This document shows, piece by piece, positions 42,560 to 50,965 of a stretch of DNA of 64,000 nt. The notes below the pieces were generated by a model, which did no database searches, was not told the DNA's origin, and worked only from the letters and a program-made list of their open reading frames with translations. The position numbers and the translations under genes are program-made. Positions within the stretch are counted from its first letter, which is position 1. Each line of letters starts with the position of its first letter. The stretch is from Lachnospiraceae bacterium AM48-27BH (GTDB lineage Bacteria > Bacillota > Clostridia > Lachnospirales > Lachnospiraceae). The stretch spans positions 1 through 64,000 of the forward strand of contig QUFC01000002.1 in assembly GCA_003478355.1 (NCBI GenBank). The letters are read 5' to 3'.

Positions 42560-43255
42560 ATGGCAATCAAAACCCTATACACTGCGGTCGGCCGGTTTGA
42601 ACGAAGGACAAACGGCTGCAACCGCAGTTGTCCAATCATCCTGTTAGGCGGTCAGGAATACATGGTCGATATGCAGGAAATGGTGATTTGGAGCATGCTC
42701 AACTGGAGAATCCTGCGCTGGGATGACATCGCACAAGAATACGAAAAGCTAGCCACCGCATCCGGTTACTGTACCGAGCGTTCTTGGGAAGACTGTACAA
42801 ACCGACTGCTTACCCGCGGTCTTCTGGTATCCGGCAGCGGTGAAACAGAATACGATGCTCTGTATGACCTGCTTGGTTCGCTCAGCATTATCCCAACCAG
42901 CGGACCGTTCTTCCTCCGGCTCGCCTCTTTTGTCAAGCTGACGCTGCTGGCACATGTTCCGGTATCCGCTGCGCGGAAACTGTTCCAGAAAGATAAACGC
43001 ACCAAATACGAAGCTCTGGTCATGCGCCTTGCCGGACAAGCCCTGCTCTCCACTGCAGAGATCATCAAGTGCATAGATAAAAATATTTCCCGCCTCCCCA
43101 ATGAATGTGCGCTTTTGGATTCCCTCTACGGAGATGAAACGACCACCAGTGACAACATTGCAAGCATGGTCAAAATCAGCCAGAGCAGCAAGCCGGTAAC
43201 ATTAGCCGTTGCCAATCTTTATCTGCGGCAGCAGATTATCTTTGAGAGGGTATGA
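42560..43255 (+). CDS. Uncharacterised 231-residue element protein
   Basis: Predicted soluble and mainly helical. The N-terminal part (about 35-95) resembles a winged helix (VDMQEMVIWSMLNWRILRWDD, TNRLLTRGLLVSGSG). No membrane helix or catalytic motif. An AAGGAGG site precedes the ATG. It overlaps the next gene by 4 nt, so it may act with that membrane protein. Confidence 0.6.
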   Translation: MAIKTLYTAVGRFERRTNGCNRSCPIILLGGQEYMVDMQEMVIWSMLNWRILRWDDIAQEYEKLATASGYCTERSWEDCTNRLLTRGLLVSGSGETEYDALYDLLGSLSIIPTSGPFFLRLASFVKLTLLAHVPVSAARKLFQKDKRTKYEALVMRLAGQALLSTAEIIKCIDKNISRLPNECALLDSLYGDETTTSDNIASMVKISQSSKPVTLAVANLYLRQQIIFERV

Positions 43256-43743
43256 GCATGATGAAACAATGGACTCTTTTTCCCACTGTATTGCAGCGAA
43301 AGTTTCTGCTCACTCTGCTGGCCGGAATCGCCAGTGCGGGAATCAGCGTCATCATCTGCGTGGCGACTAAAGATCATATCCTGCTGGCATTGGGGATTGT
43401 CGTACTCTGCGCCTGTCTTATATCCTGTAGAGGAATCTGGGCGACTGCAGCACATAAGAACTACGAGGTAGTGGAAGGCATCTGCGCCGGTATCAGTACA
43501 CCTATGCTCCGCCGCTACCGCAAAGTACATCTGATAGACAGCCATGGCATAGAGATCACACTGCTTCTCAGTAAATCGGCCCTGCTTAAAATAGGCGAGC
43601 CCTACCGATTTTACTTTCAGAAAGGGTCACGGCCTGTCGTTGGAAATGACTATCTGGACGCAGCACTTTCAACGAACAGCTTTTTGGGCTATGAAGCAAT
43701 CAGCGAGCCGGAGGAGCATCCCGATCCGTCCTCTGAATCCTAA
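43252..43743 (+). CDS. Small two-helix membrane protein
   Basis: 163 residues: two adjacent hydrophobic helices (about 15-40 and 43-62) and a cytoplasmic or surface beta-rich domain (about 75-135, VHLIDSHGIEITLLLSKSAL). The tail is acidic. Translationally coupled to the previous gene. No family recognised. Confidence 0.6.
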   Translation: MSMMKQWTLFPTVLQRKFLLTLLAGIASAGISVIICVATKDHILLALGIVVLCACLISCRGIWATAAHKNYEVVEGICAGISTPMLRRYRKVHLIDSHGIEITLLLSKSALLKIGEPYRFYFQKGSRPVVGNDYLDAALSTNSFLGYEAISEPEEHPDPSSES

Positions 43744-43747
43744 AAAT

Positions 43748-43780
43748 GCGAGGTGGTTTTGAGCCACCTCGCTTTCTTAA
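43748..43780 (+). terminator. Intrinsic terminator
   Basis: GCGAGGTGG (43748-43756) pairs with CCACCTCGC (43764-43772) and is followed by TTTCTT. It lies directly after the membrane protein gene. Confidence 0.8.
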
Positions 43781-43888
43781 AGGGCATTTTGCAAATCACA
43801 ATGACCAACGCCTGATTTCCTTATATTTTGCAGAATACATTCCTTCTGTCCCTATTTATTGGGTAGATCAAGGAAAGGAGGGTTTCCT

Positions 43889-44497
43889 ATGTATAAACCC
43901 CATACCATTGAACAATATAAAGTCTATCGCTTTCTGGAGGAAAACTTTGCGCTGGAGCATTTCCTGCTCGCCCCTTTGTCACGCTTCGGACTGATACTGG
44001 AGGACAAAACCGGTGAGAAAATCGCGTTTGCCTTTCTCAATAACTGTGTGCAGGAAATACCCGTACCGGCTCCAGCTGCTCCGGAAACAGTAACCGCTTT
44101 TCTAAAACAATTCCGCAGCCTTACGCCCCGCCCAGTCATCCATGACTTTGAAGCGCTGACCCGCTGGTGGCTGAACAATCCCAACCCGCTTACCTACCAG
44201 CAGGCACTTGGTATGTCCGATATTCTTTACCGCCATTTTCTGTCCCATCCTTTGATCAGTGAAGATGAGACCCTTCGGCTGGCACGCAAAGGACTCGTTA
44301 CCGAATCGGAATATAATGACCTGCAGCTATGGTATTTCAACGGCCATACAATGTCCTGCTGGTTTGGTCCTCTGGGAGTAGATGGTACCGGCAGCCTGTA
44401 CGGTCTGATCTTTGACTATCAAACGGCATCCCCAACAAAGACTCAGTTCTACCTATTGGATGACTACTACCGTGTTATGAACCATCTTACAGAGTAA
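43889..44497 (+). CDS. Uncharacterised 202-residue element protein
   Basis: ATG 43889 with AAAGGAGGG upstream. The product is soluble and mixed alpha/beta, with no metal or nucleotide motif seen. A SEDETLRLARKGLVTESEYNDLQLWY segment resembles a short helical repeat only loosely. No family recognised. It is the last gene before the SSB promoter. Confidence 0.55.
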   Translation: MYKPHTIEQYKVYRFLEENFALEHFLLAPLSRFGLILEDKTGEKIAFAFLNNCVQEIPVPAPAAPETVTAFLKQFRSLTPRPVIHDFEALTRWWLNNPNPLTYQQALGMSDILYRHFLSHPLISEDETLRLARKGLVTESEYNDLQLWYFNGHTMSCWFGPLGVDGTGSLYGLIFDYQTASPTKTQFYLLDDYYRVMNHLTE

Positions 44498-44563
44498 AAC
44501 CTTTTCAACTACTACATATCGTACTTGTCACTGGCTACAAATCTATATATAGCGTTTTACATC

Positions 44564-44592
44564 TTGACAGGCACAAGATGCAGTGCTATACT
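44564..44592 (+). promoter_or_regulatory. Consensus sigma-A promoter for the SSB transcript
   Basis: TTGACA (44564-44569), a 17-nt spacer, TATACT (44587-44592). It is the best consensus promoter in the element. It is followed by a 190-nt leader with a terminator. Confidence 0.85.
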
Positions 44593-44611
44593 GTATCTGT
44601 AATTGATTTTT

Positions 44612-44710
44612 GTGCGTATCCCATTTGGGAATACAGGTCTTTTTGATCTGTACCGTAGGCCAAAAGCCTGCATTGCACACGCTGTTAAGTTTGTATGCAA
44701 GTGTCAGTGA
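44612..44710 (+). CDS. Candidate 32-codon leader peptide upstream of ssb
   Basis: A GTG-initiated frame of 32 codons ends in TGA at 44708-44710. The stop lies in the 5' arm of the following terminator, so a translating ribosome would block the hairpin. This is the geometry of translational attenuators. There is no clear ribosome site, which lowers confidence. Confidence 0.35.
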   Translation: MRIPFGNTGLFDLYRRPKACIAHAVKFVCKCQ

Positions 44711-44754
44711 TTTTTTGCGCCCTTTTAGGGCCGAAAAACTACTGGCACTTTTTT
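44699..44754 (+). terminator. Leader terminator upstream of ssb
   Basis: AAGTGTCAGT (44699-44708) pairs with ACTGGCACTT (44741-44750, one G-T pair) around an inner GCGCCC/GGGC stem. TTTTTT follows. Confidence 0.8.
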
Positions 44755-44790
44755 ATATAGATAATAATGCCAATGGCAGAAAGGAGTGTT

Positions 44791-45192
44791 ATGGCACAGA
44801 TTTTTGTGTTCGGGCGCGTCATGAACGACCTTGTACCCAAAGAAAGCCAGTCCAAACAAAGCTATGTATGCTTTGATCTGATGGAACGCACCAAAAACTG
44901 GACGCAGTTCTATCAGGTATGGGCCTGGGATGCAGATGTCACCCGGCTCATGCAATTCAAGGTCAAAAAAGGCAGTATGATCTGGCTTGCCGGCTCACAG
45001 CGGCTGGTAGATGTTCGCATGAAGGACGGTAAATTGGAAAAGAAGCTGAAGGTCAGTCTAAATGACTTTGGTTTCCTCCCCAAACAGCCCGCCGCAGCGA
45101 ACAGACAGGAGAATGACCCGGACATTACTGCGGAACCCGCACCGCCTCTCACAGAGGTATTGGACGGCGACCGTGAATCCCTGCCGGAGTAG
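44791..45192 (+). CDS. ssb: Single-stranded DNA-binding protein
   Basis: 133 residues with an OB-fold pattern: AQIFVFGRVMNDL, a core of strands with the aromatic WTQFYQVWAWD, GSMIWLAGSQRLVDV and a flexible acidic C-terminus. Typical SSBs end in an acidic tip (DIPF); here the end is DRESLPE, so partner binding may differ. It would protect ssDNA during transfer. Start at 44791 with AAAGGAG upstream. Controlled by a strong promoter plus a leader terminator. Confidence 0.78.
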   Translation: MAQIFVFGRVMNDLVPKESQSKQSYVCFDLMERTKNWTQFYQVWAWDADVTRLMQFKVKKGSMIWLAGSQRLVDVRMKDGKLEKKLKVSLNDFGFLPKQPAAANRQENDPDITAEPAPPLTEVLDGDRESLPE

Positions 45193-45207
45193 TTTACTTC
45201 GGCGCCC

Positions 45208-45270
45208 AAGAGGGACCGTATCAAGTTTTTCAGAATGAAACTGAAAGCTTGGTGCGGTCCCTCTTTTTTT
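45208..45270 (+). terminator. Intrinsic terminator after ssb
   Basis: AGAGGGACCG (from 45209) pairs with CGGTCCCTCT (45255-45264), followed by TTTTTT. The loop of about 36 nt contains a second small stem. Confidence 0.85.
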
Positions 45271-45308
45271 GTTCTCCAACAAATTCAGAAAAAAGGATGG
45301 TATCAAAC

Positions 45309-46124
45309 ATGAATAATGACAGAGGACTTTTGAGCGGTAGCATCACGATCCTGATTGGTGCAGTCATCGCAATTATGGCTCTGGTACGCGGGCCCTGGCA
45401 GGTTTGGCTGCTTCTGGGCGTTTTCACTCTCTGGGGACTGTGGGTAGTTTTGATCCTGCTGCTCCCCTATATGCAGCAGGCTAAACGGCGTCGCCAGCGT
45501 CAGCAGCGCACCAGACAGCTCCATGCAGAAGGCATCCAGACAAGAAGTTTTGAGATCCCTGATCTGGGTAGCACCAGCTCCGATGACCTGCTGGTTCGCC
45601 ACACCAACCATCGTATTCTGGCATATCTGCGCTCTGCTTATCCGAAAGCCACCTTCGAGTGGTGTGAAAAGCAGCCGGAGCAGCTGATCCGCAATGGCGG
45701 TACCGGCCGCATCCGTGTGTTTGGCATTGACGAGTTTGATCACGCTGATGTGACACTGGATCAGAACGCCAATATCAAATGCGATATGGTCAAGATCATT
45801 CCGCTATCCAAGGTCGGCGGAGAAACAAACGAGGATGATGCAACACCTCCGAACAGGCAGCCTGTTGATCCCCGTATCTGGTATGAAACGCAGGGACGCT
45901 CTGTACTGGAAGCACTGATCTCCGACCTTAATTCCCGTGGACACAGCAAACTGACGCTTCGGGAAGACGGTGATATCTGCATTGAGCAGGGCGAAGATGC
46001 TGTTTCTCAGGAGCATCTGAACAACTTTCCCCAGAAGGTCTACTGGCCCCGTCTGACAGAGGTACTGGAAAGCAATGGTCTGGCGGCTGAAGTCACTGCC
46101 CAGGGTATTCAGGTATCCTGGTAA
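45309..46124 (+). CDS. Membrane protein with cytoplasmic domain, unknown function
   Basis: 271 residues. Two N-terminal helices (about 8-30 and 33-55) are followed by a basic stretch (AKRRRQRQQRTR) and a soluble domain of about 200 residues (HRILAYLRSAYPKATFEWCEKQPEQL, TGRIRVFGIDEFDHADV). The positive patch indicates the soluble part is cytoplasmic. No catalytic motif seen. ATG at 45309. Confidence 0.6.
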   Translation: MNNDRGLLSGSITILIGAVIAIMALVRGPWQVWLLLGVFTLWGLWVVLILLLPYMQQAKRRRQRQQRTRQLHAEGIQTRSFEIPDLGSTSSDDLLVRHTNHRILAYLRSAYPKATFEWCEKQPEQLIRNGGTGRIRVFGIDEFDHADVTLDQNANIKCDMVKIIPLSKVGGETNEDDATPPNRQPVDPRIWYETQGRSVLEALISDLNSRGHSKLTLREDGDICIEQGEDAVSQEHLNNFPQKVYWPRLTEVLESNGLAAEVTAQGIQVSW

Positions 46125-46169
46125 TGCTTCTGCTGACAAAGAACACAGAGAAAGGAGTGAACTTGACGA

Positions 46170-47242
46170 ATGAAATCAGGACTTACCATCGTGGAAATGG
46201 CACAGCAGATTGAACGCCAATCCAAACTCAAGCAAGACTATTTGCTTGATACCAGGCGACTTCAAGTAGAACCTTTTGGTTCTCAACTTTATCTCCACAC
46301 CTTTGATGACCACGATGACCCACTGGTGGAGCCATTGGAGATCAACCAGATTGCCATCGGCAGATCGGCACACATCTGAAGATTCCGGCTGCTTACTATG
46401 ACCGTATGCTTTCCGATTATCCGGAACTGCTGGCAGAGAATGTGAATTCCTGGTTCCAGCGGGAACCGACCCAGCGTATGGTCCGCACCCTGGATGGCAC
46501 TGTACGGGCGTTTTTGAGCAACCGCTATCGCCGCATTGACAACCTGGACATTGCAGAAATCGTCCTTCCTGTCATTCAGCAAATGGAGGACGCCTATTTT
46601 GAAAGCTGCCAGATCACGGACAGCCGTATGTACATCAAAGTAGTCAACAAGCGGCTTGAAGCCGAAGTTGTACCCGGTGACATTGTGCAGTCCGGCGTTA
46701 TCATCAGCAATAGTGAGGTTGGACTGGGTTCCGTCAACATCCAGCCTTTGGTCTATCGGCTGGTATGCAGTAACGGCATGGTCGTCAACGATGCCCAGAC
46801 TCGCCGCACTCACATCGGCCGGGTCAATGAGGCAGATGAAAACTTCCAACTGTTCTCACAGGAGACATTGGCCGCTGATGACCACGCATTTGCCATGAAG
46901 ATCAAAGATACCGTGATGGCCGCCGTGGATGAAACGCGGTTTACACGGGTAGTTGGCATGATGCGTGAAGCCACAACCGTTCAGATGAATACCACTGATA
47001 TTCCCGGCGTTGTCCGTCTGGCAAGCAAGGATTTCAATATCACCGAGGAAGAAAGCACCGGCGTTCTGCAGCGTCTGATTGAAGGCAAGGATCTGACCCT
47101 CTATGGGCTATCCAATGCCGTAACACGCTTTAGTCAGGATGTGGACAGCTATGACCGCGCCACTGCCCTGGAGGGGATTGGATACAATATCCTGTCCATG
47201 CCCCGGCAGCAGTGGAACCGTATCAATCAGATGGTCGCCTGA
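46170..47242 (+). CDS. DUF932 family protein (frameshifted near 46354)
   Basis: The first frame (69 codons) ends early. The second frame (from about 46356) continues with HLKIPAAYYDRMLSDYPELL and the DUF932 core VRAFLSNRYRRIDNLDIAE. One extra C at GCC (46353-46355) joins them into a protein of about 357 residues. DUF932 proteins are frequent in phages and plasmids and are of unknown function, perhaps linked to DNA recombination or anti-restriction. Confidence 0.8.
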
Positions 47243-47279
47243 CCATCTGCAACCATCACATTTTTAAGGAGGAACCACT

Positions 47280-48112
47280 ATGTATAATCAGAACAGCGAT
47301 TTGATGAAACAGGAAAAATTCATGCTCCCCACTATGATCGAAGGCGATTTCAGCGCCGAGGAACTGGCTGAGGACGCCGATGGTCTGCAGATGAGCTTTC
47401 AGCGTGTCAAGATTCCCGCCGGCGGCACACTCCAATTTGAGATGCCGTCCGATGATCCGGACAATCCCGACTATGAAAAGACTCTGGTAGGCGTCATTCT
47501 GCATAACCACGCCACCTGCGCCTACTGGCCGGCTGGCAGCGAATATGACGACGATACCACGCCGCTTTGTTCTTCTGTGGATGGCAAGGTTGGCATCGGC
47601 ACTCCCGGAGGCGCCTGTGCTGCCTGCGTGATGAACCGCTTTGGTTCTGCACCTGATGGCAGCAAGGGAAAAGCCTGTAAAAATATGCGTGTGCTCTACC
47701 TGCTTCGCAGTGGTGAGTACATGCCTCTGCAGGTAAATCTGCCTCCTACCAGCATCAAGCCCTTCAAGGAATTTCTGAACCGGGCCTTCATGCTCCGCCG
47801 CCGCGCCACTTACGGCAGTATCGTGCAGATTGGTCTCAAGCGTGAGAACAACGGCACCAATGACTACAGTGTTGCTACCTTCAAACTGCTGCAGGATTTC
47901 CAGGGCGAGGAGCTGGCTCAAATCCGGCTTACGCCAATAGCTTTAAGGAGCAAATCAAACTCCTGCTCCAGCAGCGTGCCGAGATCACTGAGGAGCAGCG
48001 CGACACCGGCTGCGATTATGTAATCGAGCCTGGCGCCATGACCAACGAGCCGGCAGACGGTCACTATACTGTCAGCCAGATCAATGGTGACTGCGAGCAG
48101 CTGCCCGCATAA
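47280..48112 (+). CDS. Element protein with zinc-binding cysteines (frameshifted near 47920)
   Basis: The natural product is about 277 residues. The N-terminal part has PAGGTLQFEMPSDDPDNPDY and a cysteine set (HATCAYW, PLCSS, GGACAACVMN, KACKNM) that probably binds zinc, then a beta-rich stretch. The reading breaks at CAAATCC (47919-47925); one extra A restores a further 63 codons (NPAYANSFKEQIKLLLQQ to the TAA at 48110). Position between DUF932 and ssb-type genes hints at ssDNA metabolism. Family not recognised. Confidence 0.65.
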
Positions 48113-48151
48113 GTATCTTGATGTGACCTGCACCACATGACACATGAACAA

Positions 48152-48196
48152 AGGGATACCTTCGGTTTAACACACCGGAGGTATCCCTCTTTTTTT
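48152..48196 (+). terminator. Intrinsic terminator before sigma 2
   Basis: AGGGATACCTTCGG pairs with CCGGAGGTATCCCT, followed by seven T that run into AAGGAGG, the next ribosome site. Confidence 0.9.
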
Positions 48197-48211
48197 AAGG
48201 AGGAAAACACA

Positions 48212-48751
48212 ATGTTATGTGAAGTACCATTAACCAAAGAACAACAGGCATTTGCCACTGATCATCACGGACTGGTCTACAAGTTCCTGAATGAAAACCA
48301 TCTGCCGGAAGATGAATTTTATGATGTAATCATTTTTGGCTATCTCCGAGCAGTGTACCGCTATTTCAACGAGCCAAAGCTTCAGAAATATTCCTTCGCC
48401 ACAATTGGCTGGAAATCAATGCAGGGAGCTTTATCTAATTACAATCGATACCAAAGTCGCCGCAAGCGCAATATGGAGGTTCTCAGTATTCACGTCGGAT
48501 TATATCCCGATGGTGCGCCTCTAGAAGATACCATTCCTGCCCATGACCCAATCATGCAGCAGTTGGAAATGGATCTTCTGCTCCACGAGCTGGCCGGCAG
48601 AGTCTCCAAGCAGCAAATGGATATTGTTCATCTGAAACAGGGCGGCTATGGTCTCCGTGAGATTGCCCGCACCCAGAAGGTTCCCATGCGGCGCATTAAA
48701 GAGTTGCTGGCTGAAGTCCACGATGTGCTGCTGGATATTTGCTATGGATGA
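48212..48751 (+). CDS. Sigma-70-like RNA polymerase sigma factor (element sigma 2)
   Basis: 179 residues. Region-2-like part: LVYKFLNENHLPEDEFYDVIIFGYLRAVYRYF. Region-4-like helix-turn-helix: LKQGGYGLREIARTQKVPMRRIKELLAEVHDVL. The ATG at 48212 has AAGGAGG upstream; a start at 48137 would lie inside the terminator. It differs clearly from the first sigma-like protein. Confidence 0.78.
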   Translation: MLCEVPLTKEQQAFATDHHGLVYKFLNENHLPEDEFYDVIIFGYLRAVYRYFNEPKLQKYSFATIGWKSMQGALSNYNRYQSRRKRNMEVLSIHVGLYPDGAPLEDTIPAHDPIMQQLEMDLLLHELAGRVSKQQMDIVHLKQGGYGLREIARTQKVPMRRIKELLAEVHDVLLDICYG

Positions 48752-48814
48752 ACCCATTACAGATAAGAAATACCCTTACATCCACATTTTCAAAAAGATT
48801 GGAGGTCAAACCGA

Positions 48815-49060
48815 ATGAAGAAAGAAAAGAAACAGATCGTTTTGAATGGCTCTCTGCTGCGTCCGCTGTCTGTTGGGCGTGGTGCGCTTCTGCACGCCGG
48901 AGGAAACATCTACCATACTTCGCGTGTGGTGACGATTCTGGAGGAGTCGGAGGATTGCGTCCGTTTTGAAACGCAGAACTCCCACTACCATCTGTCCATG
49001 TCCCCTTTTCCGCTGGCGGCTGTCAGTCCGCTCCCTGTGAGATTGGCCGCATGTGCGTGA
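48815..49060 (+). CDS. Small uncharacterised protein (81 residues)
   Basis: ATG 48815 with TTGGAGGTC upstream. It is predicted beta-rich and soluble (VVTILEESEDCVRFETQNSHYHLS). No family recognised. It is followed by a terminator. Confidence 0.5.
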   Translation: MKKEKKQIVLNGSLLRPLSVGRGALLHAGGNIYHTSRVVTILEESEDCVRFETQNSHYHLSMSPFPLAAVSPLPVRLAACA

Positions 49061-49116
49061 AGGGACTGTAAATGGTTTGGAACAGCCGGCTCCCGCTGAC
49101 TATTCCACAAGTTCTG

Positions 49117-49151
49117 GCCGTGGCGGATACCATTCCGTCACGGCTCTTTTT
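49117..49151 (+). terminator. Intrinsic terminator before the YkgJ-type gene
   Basis: GCCGTG (49117-49122) pairs with CACGGC (49139-49144), then CTTTTT... (T-run 49145-49151). TATGGAGG follows directly. Confidence 0.8.
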
Positions 49152-49164
49152 ATGGAGGAACAAA

Positions 49165-49848
49165 ATGAATGAAGAAATCATGAATGAGATCCAACCAGTC
49201 CGCCCCAAAGACCAGTTTCCCTTTTCCTGCCGTCAATGCGGGGCATGCTGCCGCAATATTGAAGGCTGTGTAATGGTGGAAAGTCTGGATGCCTACCGTC
49301 TGGCTCGCTATCTCCGAACAAAAGGTGAGCTCATCGAAGGAATAGAGGATTTCCTGTTCCGCTACTGCGATCCGGAACCTCTGACCGAAGAAGGCTTCCC
49401 TATCTATATGCTCAAGACAAAAGCCCCAAACGGCTCCTGTATCTTCCTTATGGATGGGCGCTGTTCCGTCTACCCTGCCCGTACCCGTACCTGCCGTATC
49501 TATCCTCTTACCGTAGGTCCAGGGGAGCGTGGCCGTGATTTTGAATACTGCCTGTGTCTGGACCGGCACCGGAGCCACTTTACCGGCAGCCGGGTATCCG
49601 TCAAGGACTGGTTGTATCAGAATTTTAAGAGGGAAGACAAAGAATATGTAAAGCGGGAATATGAGATTGCCACCGAACTGGGCAAACTGATGCGCGCCAT
49701 TGACCCTGCCATGCGGCAAGGCATTGTATTCAAGGTACTCTACTACCGCTATTACAATTTTGATTTAGACCAGCCTTTTCAGCCTCAGTATGAGCAGAAT
49801 AACCGACACCTGTTAGCAGACCTGCACCGGATTGCCGGGGAACAGTAA
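49165..49848 (+). CDS. YkgJ-family cysteine-cluster protein
   Basis: 227 residues. The family signature is complete: FSCRQCGACCRN near residue 22, then CSVYPARTRTCRIYP near 103 and CLCLDRH. These cysteines are thought to hold a zinc or iron-sulfur cluster. The N-terminal extension and a C-terminal helical part (about 150-225) follow. The biochemical role of the family is unknown. Its presence on a conjugative element is notable. Confidence 0.85.
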   Translation: MNEEIMNEIQPVRPKDQFPFSCRQCGACCRNIEGCVMVESLDAYRLARYLRTKGELIEGIEDFLFRYCDPEPLTEEGFPIYMLKTKAPNGSCIFLMDGRCSVYPARTRTCRIYPLTVGPGERGRDFEYCLCLDRHRSHFTGSRVSVKDWLYQNFKREDKEYVKREYEIATELGKLMRAIDPAMRQGIVFKVLYYRYYNFDLDQPFQPQYEQNNRHLLADLHRIAGEQ

Positions 49849-49883
49849 AAGGCAAATGGCTTTTAGAAAGGGGGCCTTATTTT

Positions 49884-50312
49884 ATGAATTTACACGAAAC
49901 AGCAATGGGGCAAAGATTTTTTAATGTTCAGCTCCCCGCACTGATTAACACACTCAAAGACATTGCGGCGGCGCTTTCCCGCCCTGCACCATCTGCTATA
50001 TCCTTTCCGGCAGACCCACGCTTTCTCACTTCGCTCTATTACGGCGAATATGAAGCAGATGTGTTCAAGCCCGATAAACGCCTCACACCTTTTAACCAGA
50101 CAGTACAACAGAAAGAAAAAGCTCTGCTTCCGCTGCTCTCCAGCGAGGCGTCCATCGCTTTTGAACAGTATCAGACTGCGGTACAATGCCGCAATTCTGC
50201 TGTATTGGAGCAGGCATACGCCTCTGGTTACCGTACCGCTGTGCAGATGTTTGCGGCAGGCTTAGGCCCACAGCCGCCAATACCGGAACATGAGGAGGAT
50301 AGCAATGGATGA
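49884..50312 (+). CDS. Uncharacterised 142-residue element protein
   Basis: ATG 49884 after a GGGGG-type ribosome site. Helical and soluble (LPALINTLKDIAAALSRP, EQAYASGYRTAVQMFAAGLG). It resembles short helical proteins common in conjugative elements of gut Firmicutes, without a known role. It overlaps the next gene by 8 nt. Confidence 0.55.
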   Translation: MNLHETAMGQRFFNVQLPALINTLKDIAAALSRPAPSAISFPADPRFLTSLYYGEYEADVFKPDKRLTPFNQTVQQKEKALLPLLSSEASIAFEQYQTAVQCRNSAVLEQAYASGYRTAVQMFAAGLGPQPPIPEHEEDSNG

Positions 50313-50790
50313 GAACAGACTGCCCGAACTGCCCCAGGAATCTTTTCGGCCAATGATCGCACAATCAGTCCAACTGGAACAGTTTTTGGGGGAAGAACTG
50401 ATTTTTTGCTTTCGGGATCTTGATGGCGTCCATACCTTTACTACCTGCCATGGCGATATCTACAAAACAGTCAATGCACTGCGGGACTATGTCCGGCTTT
50501 TGGAATCGGTGTGCGATCAGTGGGAGCTGACTGGATTCCATCGTGCTACCTATGAGTACCATGCCGAAAAGCTTCGTAAAATTGCGGATAAGCTGCAAGC
50601 TGGTATCGGCTACGACTATGACAAAGCCGTGGAAAGATGCAAAAAGAAACGAGCCAAAAAGTCCCACAGCAGCGATGTCGGGGAAGATGCCCTTCTGCTG
50701 ACAGTACAGGCTGCCAACAAGTCCGCTGACAATAAAAAGGAGGCTGCGCCTTATGAGGAAGATACCCCTTGGGAACCTGAACTCGAATAA
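50305..50790 (+). CDS. Uncharacterised 161-residue element protein
   Basis: ATG 50305 with GAGGAGG upstream, overlapping the previous stop. Helical protein with a beta hairpin (EELIFCFRDLDGVHTFTTCHG) and a basic stretch (AVERCKKKRAKKSH). The tail is acidic. No family recognised. Confidence 0.55.
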   Translation: MDENRLPELPQESFRPMIAQSVQLEQFLGEELIFCFRDLDGVHTFTTCHGDIYKTVNALRDYVRLLESVCDQWELTGFHRATYEYHAEKLRKIADKLQAGIGYDYDKAVERCKKKRAKKSHSSDVGEDALLLTVQAANKSADNKKEAAPYEEDTPWEPELE

Positions 50791-50935
50791 CCCTATAAAA
50801 ACATCTGTTAAAAAGTATCATGCAAGCGTTGCCCGGCAATCTTCCAGAGAACGGAACCGATTGCTGGCCTGCAAGAGCTTTGCGTTTATCCACGCCAATG
50901 TGCATAAGCACTGCCGCCACTTCCGGCGCGGATAG
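50753..50935 (+). CDS. Small basic protein (60 residues), overlapping gene
   Basis: ATG 50753 has AAAAAGGAGG upstream. It overlaps the previous gene by 38 nt in another frame. The product is rich in Arg, Lys, His and Ser (SRERNRLLACKSFAFIHANV). It could be genuine or chance. The strong ribosome site, shared position in a gene row and free 3' region favour a gene. Confidence 0.4.
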   Translation: MRKIPLGNLNSNNPIKTSVKKYHASVARQSSRERNRLLACKSFAFIHANVHKHCRHFRRG

Positions 50936-50965
50936 CCGCCCGGAAGCTACCCACGGAGGATGCCT

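Noticed and set aside
48815..49151. Toxin-antitoxin pair around the 81-residue gene
   Set aside because: Only one small gene is present and it has no toxin or antitoxin motif.
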